Origin: VRUE01 sp035707825
GTDB lineage: Bacteria; Actinomycetota; Thermoleophilia; Solirubrobacterales; 70-9
Assembly (NCBI GenBank): GCA_035707825.1
Contig: DASSTR010000020.1
Location: forward strand, 1-24,891
Direction of reading: 5' to 3'
DNA: 24,891 nt
A program made the translations under genes and the position numbers. The notes beneath the pieces are model-generated. The model was given only the letters and a program-made list of their open reading frames with translations. It did no database searches and was not told the origin of the DNA. This document shows, one piece after another, positions 14,834 to 23,395 of this stretch (positions are counted from its first letter, which is position 1; every line of letters starts with the position of its first letter).

Positions 14834-16723
14834 CTACTCGTCGGCGGCGACTGTCGCCGCGTCCCCGCCCGGAGCGGCGATCATCTCGACCACGCGGTCG
14901 GCCAGATTCGCCTCGTCGCCGGCCATCACCAGATGCTCCAGCGAATTCATCGTCGACTCGACCCACTCGGGGTCCAGCGGCGTTTCGCGGACGGCGCGGC
15001 GGATCCGCTTCGCCGCCGTCGGCTGCTCATTCTCGGCGTGCCCGAAGAGCTCCTCGTGGAGCTTCTCGCCCGGCCGGGGCTTGGTGAACTCGATCGCGAT
15101 GTCGGCTTCGGGCTCGTAGCCCGCGAGGCGGATCATGTTGTGGGCGAGGTCGATGATCTTCACCGGCTCGCCCATGTCGAGCACGAAGACCTCCCCCTTG
15201 CCGGCCCCGATGTCGCCGGCGCGAATCACCAGCTGGACCGCCTCGGGAATGGTCATGAAGTAGCGGCTCATCTCCGGATGGGTGACCGTGACGGGCCCGC
15301 CGCGCTCGATCTGGCTGCGGAAGATCGGCACCACGCTGCCCGAGGAGGCGAGGACGTTGCCGAAGCGCACGCTGGCGAAGCGGGTGCCGGGGTGCCTGTG
15401 GGCGGCCAGCTCGACGATCCACTCGGCCATCGCCTTCGAGGCGCCCATCACGGTCTTCGGGTTGACCGCCTTGTCGGTGGAGATCAGCACGAAGCGCTCG
15501 ACCTGCGAGGCGGCCGCCGTCTCGGCGGTGATCTTGGTGGCCAGGGCGTTGTTGCGGATCGCCTCCAACGGGTTGGCCTCCATCAGCGGCACGTGCTTGT
15601 AGGCGGCGGCGTGGAAGACGACGCTGGGTTTGAATCGCTGCATCGTCTCCAGCATCCGCGCCGGCTCCTTGCAGTCGGCCAGCACCGACTCGACGGCGCT
15701 GAAGTGGCGCTCCTCGACCATCTCGCGGTCGATCTCGAAGAGGTTGTCCTCGGCGTGGTCGAGCATCACCAGCAGCCGCGGGCCGACGCGGGCGATCTGG
15801 CGGCAGAGCTCGGACCCGATCGAGCCGCCGGCGCCGGTGACGAGCACGATGCGGTCGCGCAGGTAGGCGCCGACGCGATCGAGCTCGACCGCGATCGGGT
15901 CGCGGCCCAGCACGTCCTCCACCTGCACCTCGCGCAGCTGCCTGTTGAGCTGCACTCCGCCGCGCAGCAGCTCGAACACGGTCGGCAGGGTGCGGACGCG
16001 GATTTCGCGATCGCGGCAGGCGGCGACCACCTTGGCGCGCAGAGTGCCGGGGGCGGACGGGATCGCGATCACGACCTCGTCGGGCTCGGTCTCGTCGAGG
16101 ATCGTCTCGATCTCGTTGGTGGAGCCGAGCACTTTCAAGCCCAGCATCCGCATCCCCCGTTTGCGGCGATCGTCGTCGACGAAGCCGATCGCCGTGGCGC
16201 CCAGGTTCGGGTTGAGCTGCAGCTCGCGCACGACCATCTGCCCACCGGAGCCGGCGCCGACGACGAGGACCTCGTGCTTGGCGAGGCGCGTGCCGCGCGC
16301 GGGCCGCTCGACTATCAGCCGCACCGCCAGCCGTGCGCCGGTGACGAGGAGCAGGGTGAGGATGAAGTCCATCACCGCCACCGAGCGGGGAATGCTGTGG
16401 TGGAACGGCCGGGCGACGGTGAAGAAGACGACGAGGATGGCGCTGGCCACCGCCACCGCGCGGGCGACGGCGAGGAAGTCGCGGCCGTTCACGTAGCGCC
16501 ACCACTTCTGGTAGAGGCCGAAGGCGGCGAAGACGATCAGCTTGCCGACCACGACGATGCCCACCGCCTGGGCGAAGAGCACCTGGTAGCGGTGGGGAAG
16601 GCCGTGCGGATCGTCGAGGAAGCGCAGCTGGAAGGCGCCGTAGAAGGCGATCGCGACCAGGGCCGCGTCGGCGAGGACCTGCAGGACGCGATGCCGGTAG
16701 ACGGGGTGGTTCAACCGCCTCAT
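14834..16723 (-). CDS. FlaA1/CapD-type membrane NDP-sugar 4,6-dehydratase/epimerase
   Basis: The 629-residue protein has four N-terminal membrane helices (about 13-135), then a first Rossmann domain (VLVVGAGSGG, 152-161). The catalytic SDR domain starts at VLVTGAGGSIGSELCRQ (293-309). The active site reads STDKAVNPKTVMGASK (415-430), with Met426 in the place of the usual Tyr four residues before Lys430, the known state in the WbpM/PglF/CapD group. FHAAAYKHVPLME and ISRYFMTIPEAVQL-like segments agree. The family converts UDP-GlcNAc to a 4-keto-6-deoxy sugar at the membrane, the start of bacillosamine or fucosamine-type sugars. It heads the minus-strand operon down to 10.4 kb. A minus-strand TAAACT (16801-16806) is a possible -10 about 77 nt before the ATG. 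Confidence 0.93.
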   Translation of the reverse strand: MRRLNHPVYRHRVLQVLADAALVAIAFYGAFQLRFLDDPHGLPHRYQVLFAQAVGIVVVGKLIVFAAFGLYQKWWRYVNGRDFLAVARAVAVASAILVVFFTVARPFHHSIPRSVAVMDFILTLLLVTGARLAVRLIVERPARGTRLAKHEVLVVGAGSGGQMVVRELQLNPNLGATAIGFVDDDRRKRGMRMLGLKVLGSTNEIETILDETEPDEVVIAIPSAPGTLRAKVVAACRDREIRVRTLPTVFELLRGGVQLNRQLREVQVEDVLGRDPIAVELDRVGAYLRDRIVLVTGAGGSIGSELCRQIARVGPRLLVMLDHAEDNLFEIDREMVEERHFSAVESVLADCKEPARMLETMQRFKPSVVFHAAAYKHVPLMEANPLEAIRNNALATKITAETAAASQVERFVLISTDKAVNPKTVMGASKAMAEWIVELAAHRHPGTRFASVRFGNVLASSGSVVPIFRSQIERGGPVTVTHPEMSRYFMTIPEAVQLVIRAGDIGAGKGEVFVLDMGEPVKIIDLAHNMIRLAGYEPEADIAIEFTKPRPGEKLHEELFGHAENEQPTAAKRIRRAVRETPLDPEWVESTMNSLEHLVMAGDEANLADRVVEMIAAPGGDAATVAADE

Positions 16724-16846
16724 CGCCGCGGCGCGCTCCCCTCACGGCGCGGCGGGCACGGTGACTGGATGCTCGTGCGCTTCCCGCTCATCGCCAAGCG
16801 AGTTTAGATGCTGTTCGCGTCCCCGCCTACAATGCCCGCTCCCCGC
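16724..16846. promoter_or_regulatory. Divergent promoter region between the NDP-sugar dehydratase and dedA genes
   Basis: This 123-bp gap separates the glycan operon from the dedA-uppP pair. Rightward, TACAAT (16828-16833, 5 of 6 to the -10 consensus) lies 13 nt before ATG 16847. Leftward, TAAACT (plus-strand 16801-16806) is the same hexamer found before the DUF3105 gene. No convincing -35 could be placed for either. A GGGGAG sits about 13 nt before the dehydratase ATG. Confidence 0.4.
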
Positions 16847-17545
16847 ATGTTCCTCTTCGCAGGCCTCACAAACGTCGTCCTCGATCCGATCGTCAACGCG
16901 GCGACGGACTTCATCAACGCCGCCGGCCTGCCCGCGGTGTTCCTCCTCATGCTCTTGGAGTCCGCCTGCGTGCCGGTCCCGAGCGAGGCGATCATGCTCT
17001 TCGCCGGGTTCAGCGTCGCCGAAGGCGAACTGACCCTGTTCGGAATCGTCGCCGCGGGGGTGCTCGGCAACCTCGTCGGCTCCTGGATCGCCTACGCCGC
17101 CGGCTACTACGCCCGGCTCGACCTGCTGGAGAAAAACCGCTTCATCCACCTCCCGCCCAAGTACTTGAAGTGGGCCGACAACTGGTTCGAGCGCTACGGG
17201 TCTGTGACCGTCTTCTTCGCCCGCATGCTGCCGATCATCCGCACCTTCATCTCGCTGCCGGCCGGTGTCGCGCGGATGCCCTTCTGGCGCTTTACCGCCC
17301 TCACCCTGGCCGGCTGCATCCCCTGGGTGCTGATGCTGGCCTTGATCGGCCGCAGCGTCGGCGACAACTGGGAAGAATGGCGGGAACACCTGCACTACAT
17401 CGATTACGCGGTGGTGGTCGGGATCGTGGTCCTGGTCGCCTACCTGCTCGTGAAGCGGCGGCGCGGCGGCGGCGGGACCGACGACACCGCGGCCGGGGAG
17501 AGCGCGCCCGCCGAGGCCGAGCCGGCCCGCTCGAGCGGCGCTTGA
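16847..17545 (+). CDS. DedA family membrane protein
   Basis: At 232 residues from ATG 16847 this is a typical DedA protein. It has a membrane helix ending in LLESACVPVPSEAIMLFAG (the ExxxxPxPxE box), a GNLVGSWIAYAAGYYAR segment, and RYGSVTVFFARMLPIIRTFISLPAGVARM, which carries the conserved Arg-x3-Pro-x2-Arg of the family, then two more helices. A short charged tail ends it. Some DedA proteins move undecaprenyl phosphate back across the membrane. In-frame ATGs at 16808 and 16832 give longer forms, but the first precedes and the second overlaps the -10-like TACAAT, so 16847 is preferred. The stop overlaps the start of uppP (TTGA), which supports a joint role in carrier recycling. Confidence 0.9.
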   Translation: MFLFAGLTNVVLDPIVNAATDFINAAGLPAVFLLMLLESACVPVPSEAIMLFAGFSVAEGELTLFGIVAAGVLGNLVGSWIAYAAGYYARLDLLEKNRFIHLPPKYLKWADNWFERYGSVTVFFARMLPIIRTFISLPAGVARMPFWRFTALTLAGCIPWVLMLALIGRSVGDNWEEWREHLHYIDYAVVVGIVVLVAYLLVKRRRGGGGTDDTAAGESAPAEAEPARSSGA

Positions 17546-18372
17546 GCCCGGCGGCGCCAGACGAGACCCTCGCCGCCCCGATCCCGACTGCGCGCGCTGT
17601 GGCGCTGGGCATCGTGCAGGGCCCGGCGGAGCTGCTGCCGATCTCCAGCTCCGCCCACATCGTGCTGGTGCCCTGGCTTGCCGGCTGGGATTGGGATCGC
17701 ATAGACCCTGAGGACCGCAAGAGCTTCGAGGTCGCACTGCATGCCGGCGCCGCGGCTGCGCTGCTGATCGGCCAGCGCCGCACGATCGCCGAAGAGCTGC
17801 GCTCCTTCGACCTGCGACGGGCGCTGGTCCTCGGCCTCTCATTCCTCCCCGCGGCGGTGGTCGGCTACACCCTCGAGCGCCCGATCGAGCGCCGGCTAGG
17901 CGGCCCGCGCGCGACGGCGGTCGGCCTGCTGGCGGGGGCCGCGGCGATGCTCGTCGGCGACACCCGCCCCCAGCGGCGCGGCCGGGGAGATGCGACACCC
18001 GCCGACGGCCTCGCCCTGGGGATCGCCCAGGCCGCGGCGCTCGCGCCGGGCGTCTCCCGCAACGGGGTCACGCTGGCGGCGGCCCGCTGGCGCGGCTTCT
18101 CGCGCGATCAGGCGAACCTCCTCTCCCGCACGATCGCGCTGCCGATCATCGTCGGCGCCAGCTGCCTCAAGGGCGCCCGCCTGGCGCGGCGCGGCGCGGC
18201 GCCGCCGCTGCGGCGCTCCCTCGCCTCAGGGGCGCTCGCCTCCTTCTTCTCCACCCTCGCATCGCAGCGGCTGATCCAGATCGTCGAGCGCGATCGTGCT
18301 CTCTGGCCCTACGCCGCTTACCGGGCGGCGCTGGCGGTCGTCGTGTTGACGAAAGATCGGAAGCGTGTTTAG
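17542..18372 (+). CDS. uppP: Undecaprenyl-diphosphatase (UppP/BacA)
   Basis: The 276-residue membrane protein hydrolyses undecaprenyl pyrophosphate to the monophosphate, resupplying the lipid carrier for peptidoglycan and polysaccharide. Signature boxes are GIVQGPAELLPISSSAH near the N-terminus, with the catalytic Glu and His, and APGVSRNGVTLAAARWRGFSR with the conserved Arg in the second half. The start TTG (17542-17544) overlaps the dedA stop as TTGA; no ATG or GTG is available in a suitable place, and a longer reading from 17170 overlays dedA. The last codons (TLTKDRKRV-like end, 18345-18372) are less GC-rich than the rest and abut the Fic repeat region, so the extreme C-terminus may have been altered by an insertion. 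Confidence 0.92.
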   Translation: MSPAAPDETLAAPIPTARAVALGIVQGPAELLPISSSAHIVLVPWLAGWDWDRIDPEDRKSFEVALHAGAAAALLIGQRRTIAEELRSFDLRRALVLGLSFLPAAVVGYTLERPIERRLGGPRATAVGLLAGAAAMLVGDTRPQRRGRGDATPADGLALGIAQAAALAPGVSRNGVTLAAARWRGFSRDQANLLSRTIALPIIVGASCLKGARLARRGAAPPLRRSLASGALASFFSTLASQRLIQIVERDRALWPYAAYRAALAVVVLTKDRKRV

Positions 18373-18380
18373 CAGGGAAC

Positions 18381-18465
18381 TCCAAAAATTGGAGAAACTT
18401 GGAATTGACTTGGAGTTCGTCTACAATTCCAAAAATTGGAGAAACTTGGAATTGACTTGGAGTTC
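18381..18465 (+). repeat. Two exact 38-bp direct repeats, period 47 bp, upstream of the fic gene
   Basis: Copy 1 is 18381-18418 and copy 2 is 18428-18465; they are identical over 38 bp with a 9-bp spacer. Each copy begins TCCAAAAATTGGA (an inverted pair) and has two further TTGGA boxes. In copy 1 the TTGGA boxes start at 18389, 18399 and 18410, i.e. 10 and 11 bp apart, one DNA turn each. Copy 2 repeats this at 18436, 18446 and 18457. GAACTCCAA at 18377-18385 is also the reverse complement of the TTGGAGTTC ending each copy. The tract is markedly AT-richer than its surroundings. Confidence 0.95.
18399..18427 (+). promoter_or_regulatory. Predicted fic promoter embedded in the repeat tract
   Basis: TTGGAA (18399-18404, 4 of 6 to the -35 consensus) and TACAAT (18422-18427, 5 of 6 to the -10 consensus) are 17 bp apart. 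The -35 is one of the TTGGA boxes of copy 1, and transcription would start near 18434 inside copy 2. The fic Shine-Dalgarno GGAG (18459-18462) is in the last TTGGA of copy 2, 5 nt before ATG 18468. A protein bound to the boxes would cover the promoter. Confidence 0.55.
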
Positions 18466-18467
18466 CG

Positions 18468-19804
18468 ATGTACGTAGCGAAAGCCCCCTCGGTGGCGGAC
18501 CTGATGGAGAAATTCGACCCGGCAGATGCCGTGGCTGCCTTTACGGCGTCGAGTGAGGTCCTTCCTCGAGACCGGTACTTGCATTGGGACAAGCTGCGAC
18601 ATCTCGAGCCGCCCACGGGGCTGACCAGCGAGCAGTGGTGGCTGAAGATCAAGATGGCGCGAGGAGACGACTTCCGCTTCCTGCCTCTCACGGGCCCCGA
18701 CAAAGAGCCCTTCGGCTACACGCTGCCCGACGTCGTACTGCGACACCTTCACCATGTCGACCAGCGCTGCGGCGGCGAGGTTGCCATGGACGAGGTCGTC
18801 ACCTCCGAACAAGAGGCCGGCACTCGATTTCTGGTCAACTCGTTGATGGAGGAGGCGATCCGCTCCAGCCAGCTCGAGGGCGCCACAACTTCTCGACGGG
18901 TCGCCAAAGAGCTGCTGCGGAGCGGCAGAGAACCTAAAGACCGCAGTGAGCGCATGATCGCCAACAACTATCGGGCGCTGCAGTTCATGCGAGAAGACAT
19001 GGGTAAGACACTCTCGCCCGATTCCGTTCTCGAGCTCCACCGAATAGTCACGGAGGGAACGCTCGACGATCCCTCTGCCGCTGGACGTCTTCAGCGTCCA
19101 GACGAGGACAGGGTGGCTGTCTTCGACCGCGATGACGGCCGGCCGATCCATATCCCCCCACCCGCTGAGCAACTTCCGGAACGACTGGAGCTCTTATGCC
19201 GCTTCGCTAACGAAAACGACGCAGGCGATGCGTTCGTCCATCCGGTTGTAAGAGCGATCCTGCTTCATTTCTGGCTCGCCTACGATCATCCGTTCGAAGA
19301 CGGCAACGGACGGACATCGCGAATCTTGTTTTTCTGGGCGATGCAGTCCCAGGACTATTGGCTCGCGGAGTACCTTCCAATATCCCGATTCATTCGCAAT
19401 GCGCCCGCCAAGTATGCACGGGCGTTCGTGGAAACCGAGACGGACGGCGGCGATACGACGTACTTCCTCGTACATCAACTGGAAGTGATAGAGCGCGCAA
19501 TCGCCGACCTGCATCTCTATCTAAGGCGCAAGGTCGCCGAGGTGCGAGATGTAGAGAAGCTTCTGCAAGGGACCGATGACCTCAATGGACGACAACTCGC
19601 GCTTCTGACCGAGGCCATCCGCCATCCTGATCTCACCCACACCTTCGACAGCCACTCCAAGGGCCACAGAGTCACTCACGAGACAGCCCGAACCGATCTG
19701 CGTCGCCTGGCCGAGAGGGGACTGCTGACTCAGCGCCGGAGTGGCCGTAAGCACATCTTTGAGCCTGCCCCCGACCTGGCAGAGCGCCTGAAAGAATCGA
19801 CCTC

Positions 19805-19808
<4 letters not shown>
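18468..19808 (+). CDS. Class II Fic-domain protein (putative AMPylase) with C-terminal winged helix
   Basis: This 446-residue protein carries the Fic active-site loop HPFEDGNGRTSR (274-285), intact with catalytic His274. Fic enzymes usually transfer AMP from ATP to a hydroxyl on a target protein. SSQLEG (133-138) matches the (S/T)xxxE(G/N) inhibitory helix; its place before the Fic core marks class II, where Glu137 would block ATP until it is moved. Residues about 375-437 (ARTDLRRLAERGLLTQRRSGRKHIFE) look like a winged-helix DNA-binding domain, so the protein may bind the repeats in front of its own gene. Codon use is less GC-biased than in its neighbours. Target unknown; no antitoxin gene is adjacent. 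The stop overlaps the purM start. Confidence 0.93.
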
Positions 19809-20806
<998 letters not shown>

Positions 20807-20891
20807 GCGGGAGTCGCGGCGACGGCAGAGAACCAGTAGCGGCATGCCCGACAATAGGCACAGTTAGATGGAGGCTGGTTCCTCAAGGTCA

Positions 20892-22379
20892 ATGATCGGA
20901 ACTGTGCTTTCCGGCCGCTACCGGCTGGAGGCAAAGCTCGGCAGCGGCGGAATGTCGACCGTCTACCTGGCGCGCGACGAAACGCTCGACCGGCCGGTGG
21001 CGGTGAAGGTGATGCACCGCGAGATGTCCGAGCAGGAGGACCAGCTGGCGCGCTTCCGCCAGGAGGCGCGGGCGGTCGCGAAGCTCTCCCATCCCAACGT
21101 CGTCTCCGTGATCGACGCGGGCGAGGACGGCGGCCACCCCTACATCGTCTTCGAGTACGTCGAAGGCGAGACGTTGAAGCAGCGGGTCTCGAGGGTCGGC
21201 GCACTCGACCCACAGGAGGCGATCGCCTACGCGATCGAGGTGGCGCGCGGGCTGGCGGTCGCGCACTCGCGGCAGATGGTCCACCGCGACATCAAGCCGC
21301 AGAACATCCTCATCGACGACGAGGGCCGCGCGAAGCTGACCGACTTCGGCATCTCACGCCAGCTCGAACAGGACGGGATGACGGCGACGGGCCGCGTCCT
21401 CGGCACGACCGACTACGTGGCCCCCGAGCAGGCGATGGGCAAAGCGGTCGATCCGCGCTCCGACATCTACTCGCTCGGCGTGGTGCTCTACGAGATGCTC
21501 GTCGGGCAGGTCCCCTTCAAGGCCGACAGCCAGGTCGGAGTGGCGATGAAACACGTCAACGAGGAGCTCCCCGACGTGCAGTCGCGCCGCCCAGAGGTCT
21601 CGGCCGCGGTGGCGCTTGTGGTGGAGCGGGCGACGGCCAAGGACCCGGCCCGCCGCTACCAGGCGATCGGCGAGATGATCGACGACCTCTCGACGGCCCT
21701 CGAGGTGGAGGCCGCGCGTGCCGGCACCACCAGCGGCGAGGCGACCAGCGTGCTCGACGCGCTGCCGCCGCCGAAGCGCAGCCTCGACAGCCGCTCCCGC
21801 TGGTCCTGGCCGACGATCGTGCTGCTTCTGCTCGCCGTCGGGGCGGCGCTGGTGGCGGCGAAGCTGGTTTCCGACGGCCTCGGCGGCGGTGGCGTCGACA
21901 AGGGCAAAGGGTCGGCGGTGGCGATCGCCTCGGCGACCGACTACGACCCCCAGGGCGACGGGCAGGAGGTCGGCAGCAAGGTCGGCTACGCGGCTGACGG
22001 CGACCCCAGCGGGACCGCCTGGGAAACCGAGCACTACGACTCCGACACCTTCGCGGGGACCAAGACAGGCCCCGATCCGGGAGTCGGCGTCTACGTGACC
22101 ACCGAGTCCCCCACGACGGCGAAGAAGATGATCGTCCGCACACCGACCCTGGGTTGGGACGCGCAGGTCTTCGCCTCCCCCGCCGGGCCGCCGAGCGAAC
22201 TGTCCGGTTGGGGCGAACCGGTGGGCGAAACGACGGACGCCGGCGCCCTGGAGGAGATCGACCTCCACGTGACCGAGCCCTCGCGTTACTTCCTGCTCTG
22301 GTTCACCAAAGCATCCGAAGCGCGCGACCAGGCAGGTCGCTACCAGGTCGAGATCAGCGACATCAAGCTGCTCGAATAG
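20892..22379 (+). CDS. Transmembrane Ser/Thr protein kinase with discoidin-like extracellular domain
   Basis: The predicted 495-residue protein is a PknB-type kinase with all key residues: GSGGMSTV (17-24), Lys39 in VAVKV, HRDIKPQN (131-138) and DFG (151-153), then GTTDYVAPEQ. A juxtamembrane linker (270-303) leads to one membrane helix (about 306-324). The outer part (about 345-495) has no PASTA repeat. It reads SATDYDPQGDGQE..GYAADGDPSGTAWETE and closes GRYQVEISDIKLLE, like the F5/8-C (galactose-binding) ectodomains of actinobacterial MviN-type proteins. I chose ATG 20892 over ATG 20868 because the eight extra codons include rare TCA and AGG and the family starts near GRYRL. A GACAAT (20850-20855) may be the -10. 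The stop is one base from the ddl stop. Confidence 0.92.
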   Translation: MIGTVLSGRYRLEAKLGSGGMSTVYLARDETLDRPVAVKVMHREMSEQEDQLARFRQEARAVAKLSHPNVVSVIDAGEDGGHPYIVFEYVEGETLKQRVSRVGALDPQEAIAYAIEVARGLAVAHSRQMVHRDIKPQNILIDDEGRAKLTDFGISRQLEQDGMTATGRVLGTTDYVAPEQAMGKAVDPRSDIYSLGVVLYEMLVGQVPFKADSQVGVAMKHVNEELPDVQSRRPEVSAAVALVVERATAKDPARRYQAIGEMIDDLSTALEVEAARAGTTSGEATSVLDALPPPKRSLDSRSRWSWPTIVLLLLAVGAALVAAKLVSDGLGGGGVDKGKGSAVAIASATDYDPQGDGQEVGSKVGYAADGDPSGTAWETEHYDSDTFAGTKTGPDPGVGVYVTTESPTTAKKMIVRTPTLGWDAQVFASPAGPPSELSGWGEPVGETTDAGALEEIDLHVTEPSRYFLLWFTKASEARDQAGRYQVEISDIKLLE

Positions 22380-22380
22380 C

Positions 22381-23349
22381 TCAGAACTCAAATGACCGAG
22401 CGCGCCGATGGCGCTCGATCGCGAGCCCGACCAGCCGGTCGCAGAGCTCCGCGTAGGCGATGCCGCTCGCCTCCCATAGCTTCGCGTAGACGCTGGTCTC
22501 GGTGAAGCCGGGCATCGTGTTGACCTCGTTGATCAGCACCGAGCCGTCCTCCTCGACGAAGAAGTCACAGCGCGCGAGGCCCGAGCAGCCGCCGAGGGAG
22601 AACGCGGCCAGGGCCAGCTCCCGCAGTCGCGAGGCCTGCTCGTCCGGGATCGGGGCGGGCACCACCAGCTCCATCCCACCCTCGCGGTACTTCGTCTCGT
22701 AGTCGTACCAGTCCGACTGGGCGACCACCTCGCCGGGCAGCGATGCCTGCGGCTCCTCGTTGCCAAGCAGCGAGCACTCGACCTCGCGCCCGTGCGCCGA
22801 GGCCTCGACGATCACACGGGGGTCGTGGCGAAGCGCCAGCCCGACCGCCTCCTCGAGCTCGGAGCCGAGCGCCCCGACCTTGCTGATGCCGACGCTGGAC
22901 CCGAGCCGCGAGGGCTTCACCCAGAGCGGCAGCCCCAGCGCCTCGCAGCGCTCCCGCCAGCCCTCCTCGCCGACCGCCGCGAACCCGACCTGGGGCAGGC
23001 CGTGATGGGCGAAGAGGCGCTTCAGCGTCAGCTTGTCCATGCAGACAGCCGAGGCGAGGACGTCGGATCCGACATAGGGCACGTCGAGCCACTCGAGGAG
23101 GCCCTGGATGCTGCCGTCCTCGCCGAAGGGGCCGTGCAGGGCCGGGAAGGCCGCATCGGCCTCCAGCAGGCCGCCGCCCGGGCGCAGCTCCACGGAAGAG
23201 CCGTCGCAACTCCATCCTCCCTGCCGCGAGATCGTTACGCGCAGCGCTTCGTGGCCCGCCTCTTCCAGGCCCCTTGCCACGGCCTCCCCAGAGCGCAGCG
23301 AGACCTCGTGCTCGGAGGAGCGCCCGCCACGCAGCACCGCGACCTTCAT
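22381..23349 (-). CDS. ddl: D-alanine--D-alanine ligase
   Basis: The 322-residue ATP-grasp enzyme makes D-Ala-D-Ala for the peptidoglycan stem. Visible motifs are VLRGGRSSEHEVSLRSG at the start, ALHGPFGEDGSIQG, VKPSRLGSSVGISKV (ATP and first D-Ala site), SDWYDYETKY and LINEVNTMPGFT. A Tyr is present in the lid segment, as in true D-Ala-D-Ala ligases rather than D-Ala-D-Lac ligases of VanA type. GGGGAA lies 7 nt before the ATG (23347-23349). It follows the PASTA kinase gene by 46 bp in the same direction and may share its transcript. It is convergent with the discoidin-type kinase. Confidence 0.96.
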   Translation of the reverse strand: MKVAVLRGGRSSEHEVSLRSGEAVARGLEEAGHEALRVTISRQGGWSCDGSSVELRPGGGLLEADAAFPALHGPFGEDGSIQGLLEWLDVPYVGSDVLASAVCMDKLTLKRLFAHHGLPQVGFAAVGEEGWRERCEALGLPLWVKPSRLGSSVGISKVGALGSELEEAVGLALRHDPRVIVEASAHGREVECSLLGNEEPQASLPGEVVAQSDWYDYETKYREGGMELVVPAPIPDEQASRLRELALAAFSLGGCSGLARCDFFVEEDGSVLINEVNTMPGFTETSVYAKLWEASGIAYAELCDRLVGLAIERHRRARSFEF

Positions 23350-23370
23350 CGCCGGCTTCCCCTCCCCGGC

Positions 23371-23386
23371 GGCCCGCCCGCGGGCC
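23371..23386 (-). other. GC-only hairpin between the PASTA kinase stop and ddl start
   Basis: GGCCCGC (23371-23377) and GCGGGCC (23380-23386) are perfect inverted repeats with a 2-nt gap. The hairpin lies 10 bp after the kinase stop and about 20 bp before the ddl start, so it would be carried on a joint transcript. It lacks a U-tract. It could be a weak terminator, an mRNA stability element, or simply GC-rich sequence. Confidence 0.3.
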
Positions 23387-23395
23387 CGGGCTCGC

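Noticed and set aside
14663..16807. Plus-strand open frame (714 codons) antisense to the NDP-sugar dehydratase
   Set aside because: The translation is His/Asp/Gly/Arg-rich without domains, and it lies over a gene with clear SDR motifs on the other strand.
18381..18465. CRISPR-like repeat pair
   Set aside because: There are only two copies with a 9-bp spacer, no further units and no cas genes, and the tract overlaps a promoter and ribosome site.
18365..18556. Small plus-strand frame (63 codons) through the 38-bp repeats, as a possible leader peptide or antitoxin
   Set aside because: The 47-bp period is not a multiple of three, so the repeat is read in different frames, and the frame runs into fic out of phase. 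The DNA repeats are better explained as regulatory sites.
20868..20891. ATG at 20868 as the start of the discoidin-type kinase
   Set aside because: The eight extra codons include TCA and AGG, which are rare in this genome's style, and the kinase family normally starts shortly before GRYRL. ATG 20892 is preferred, though 20868 is not excluded.
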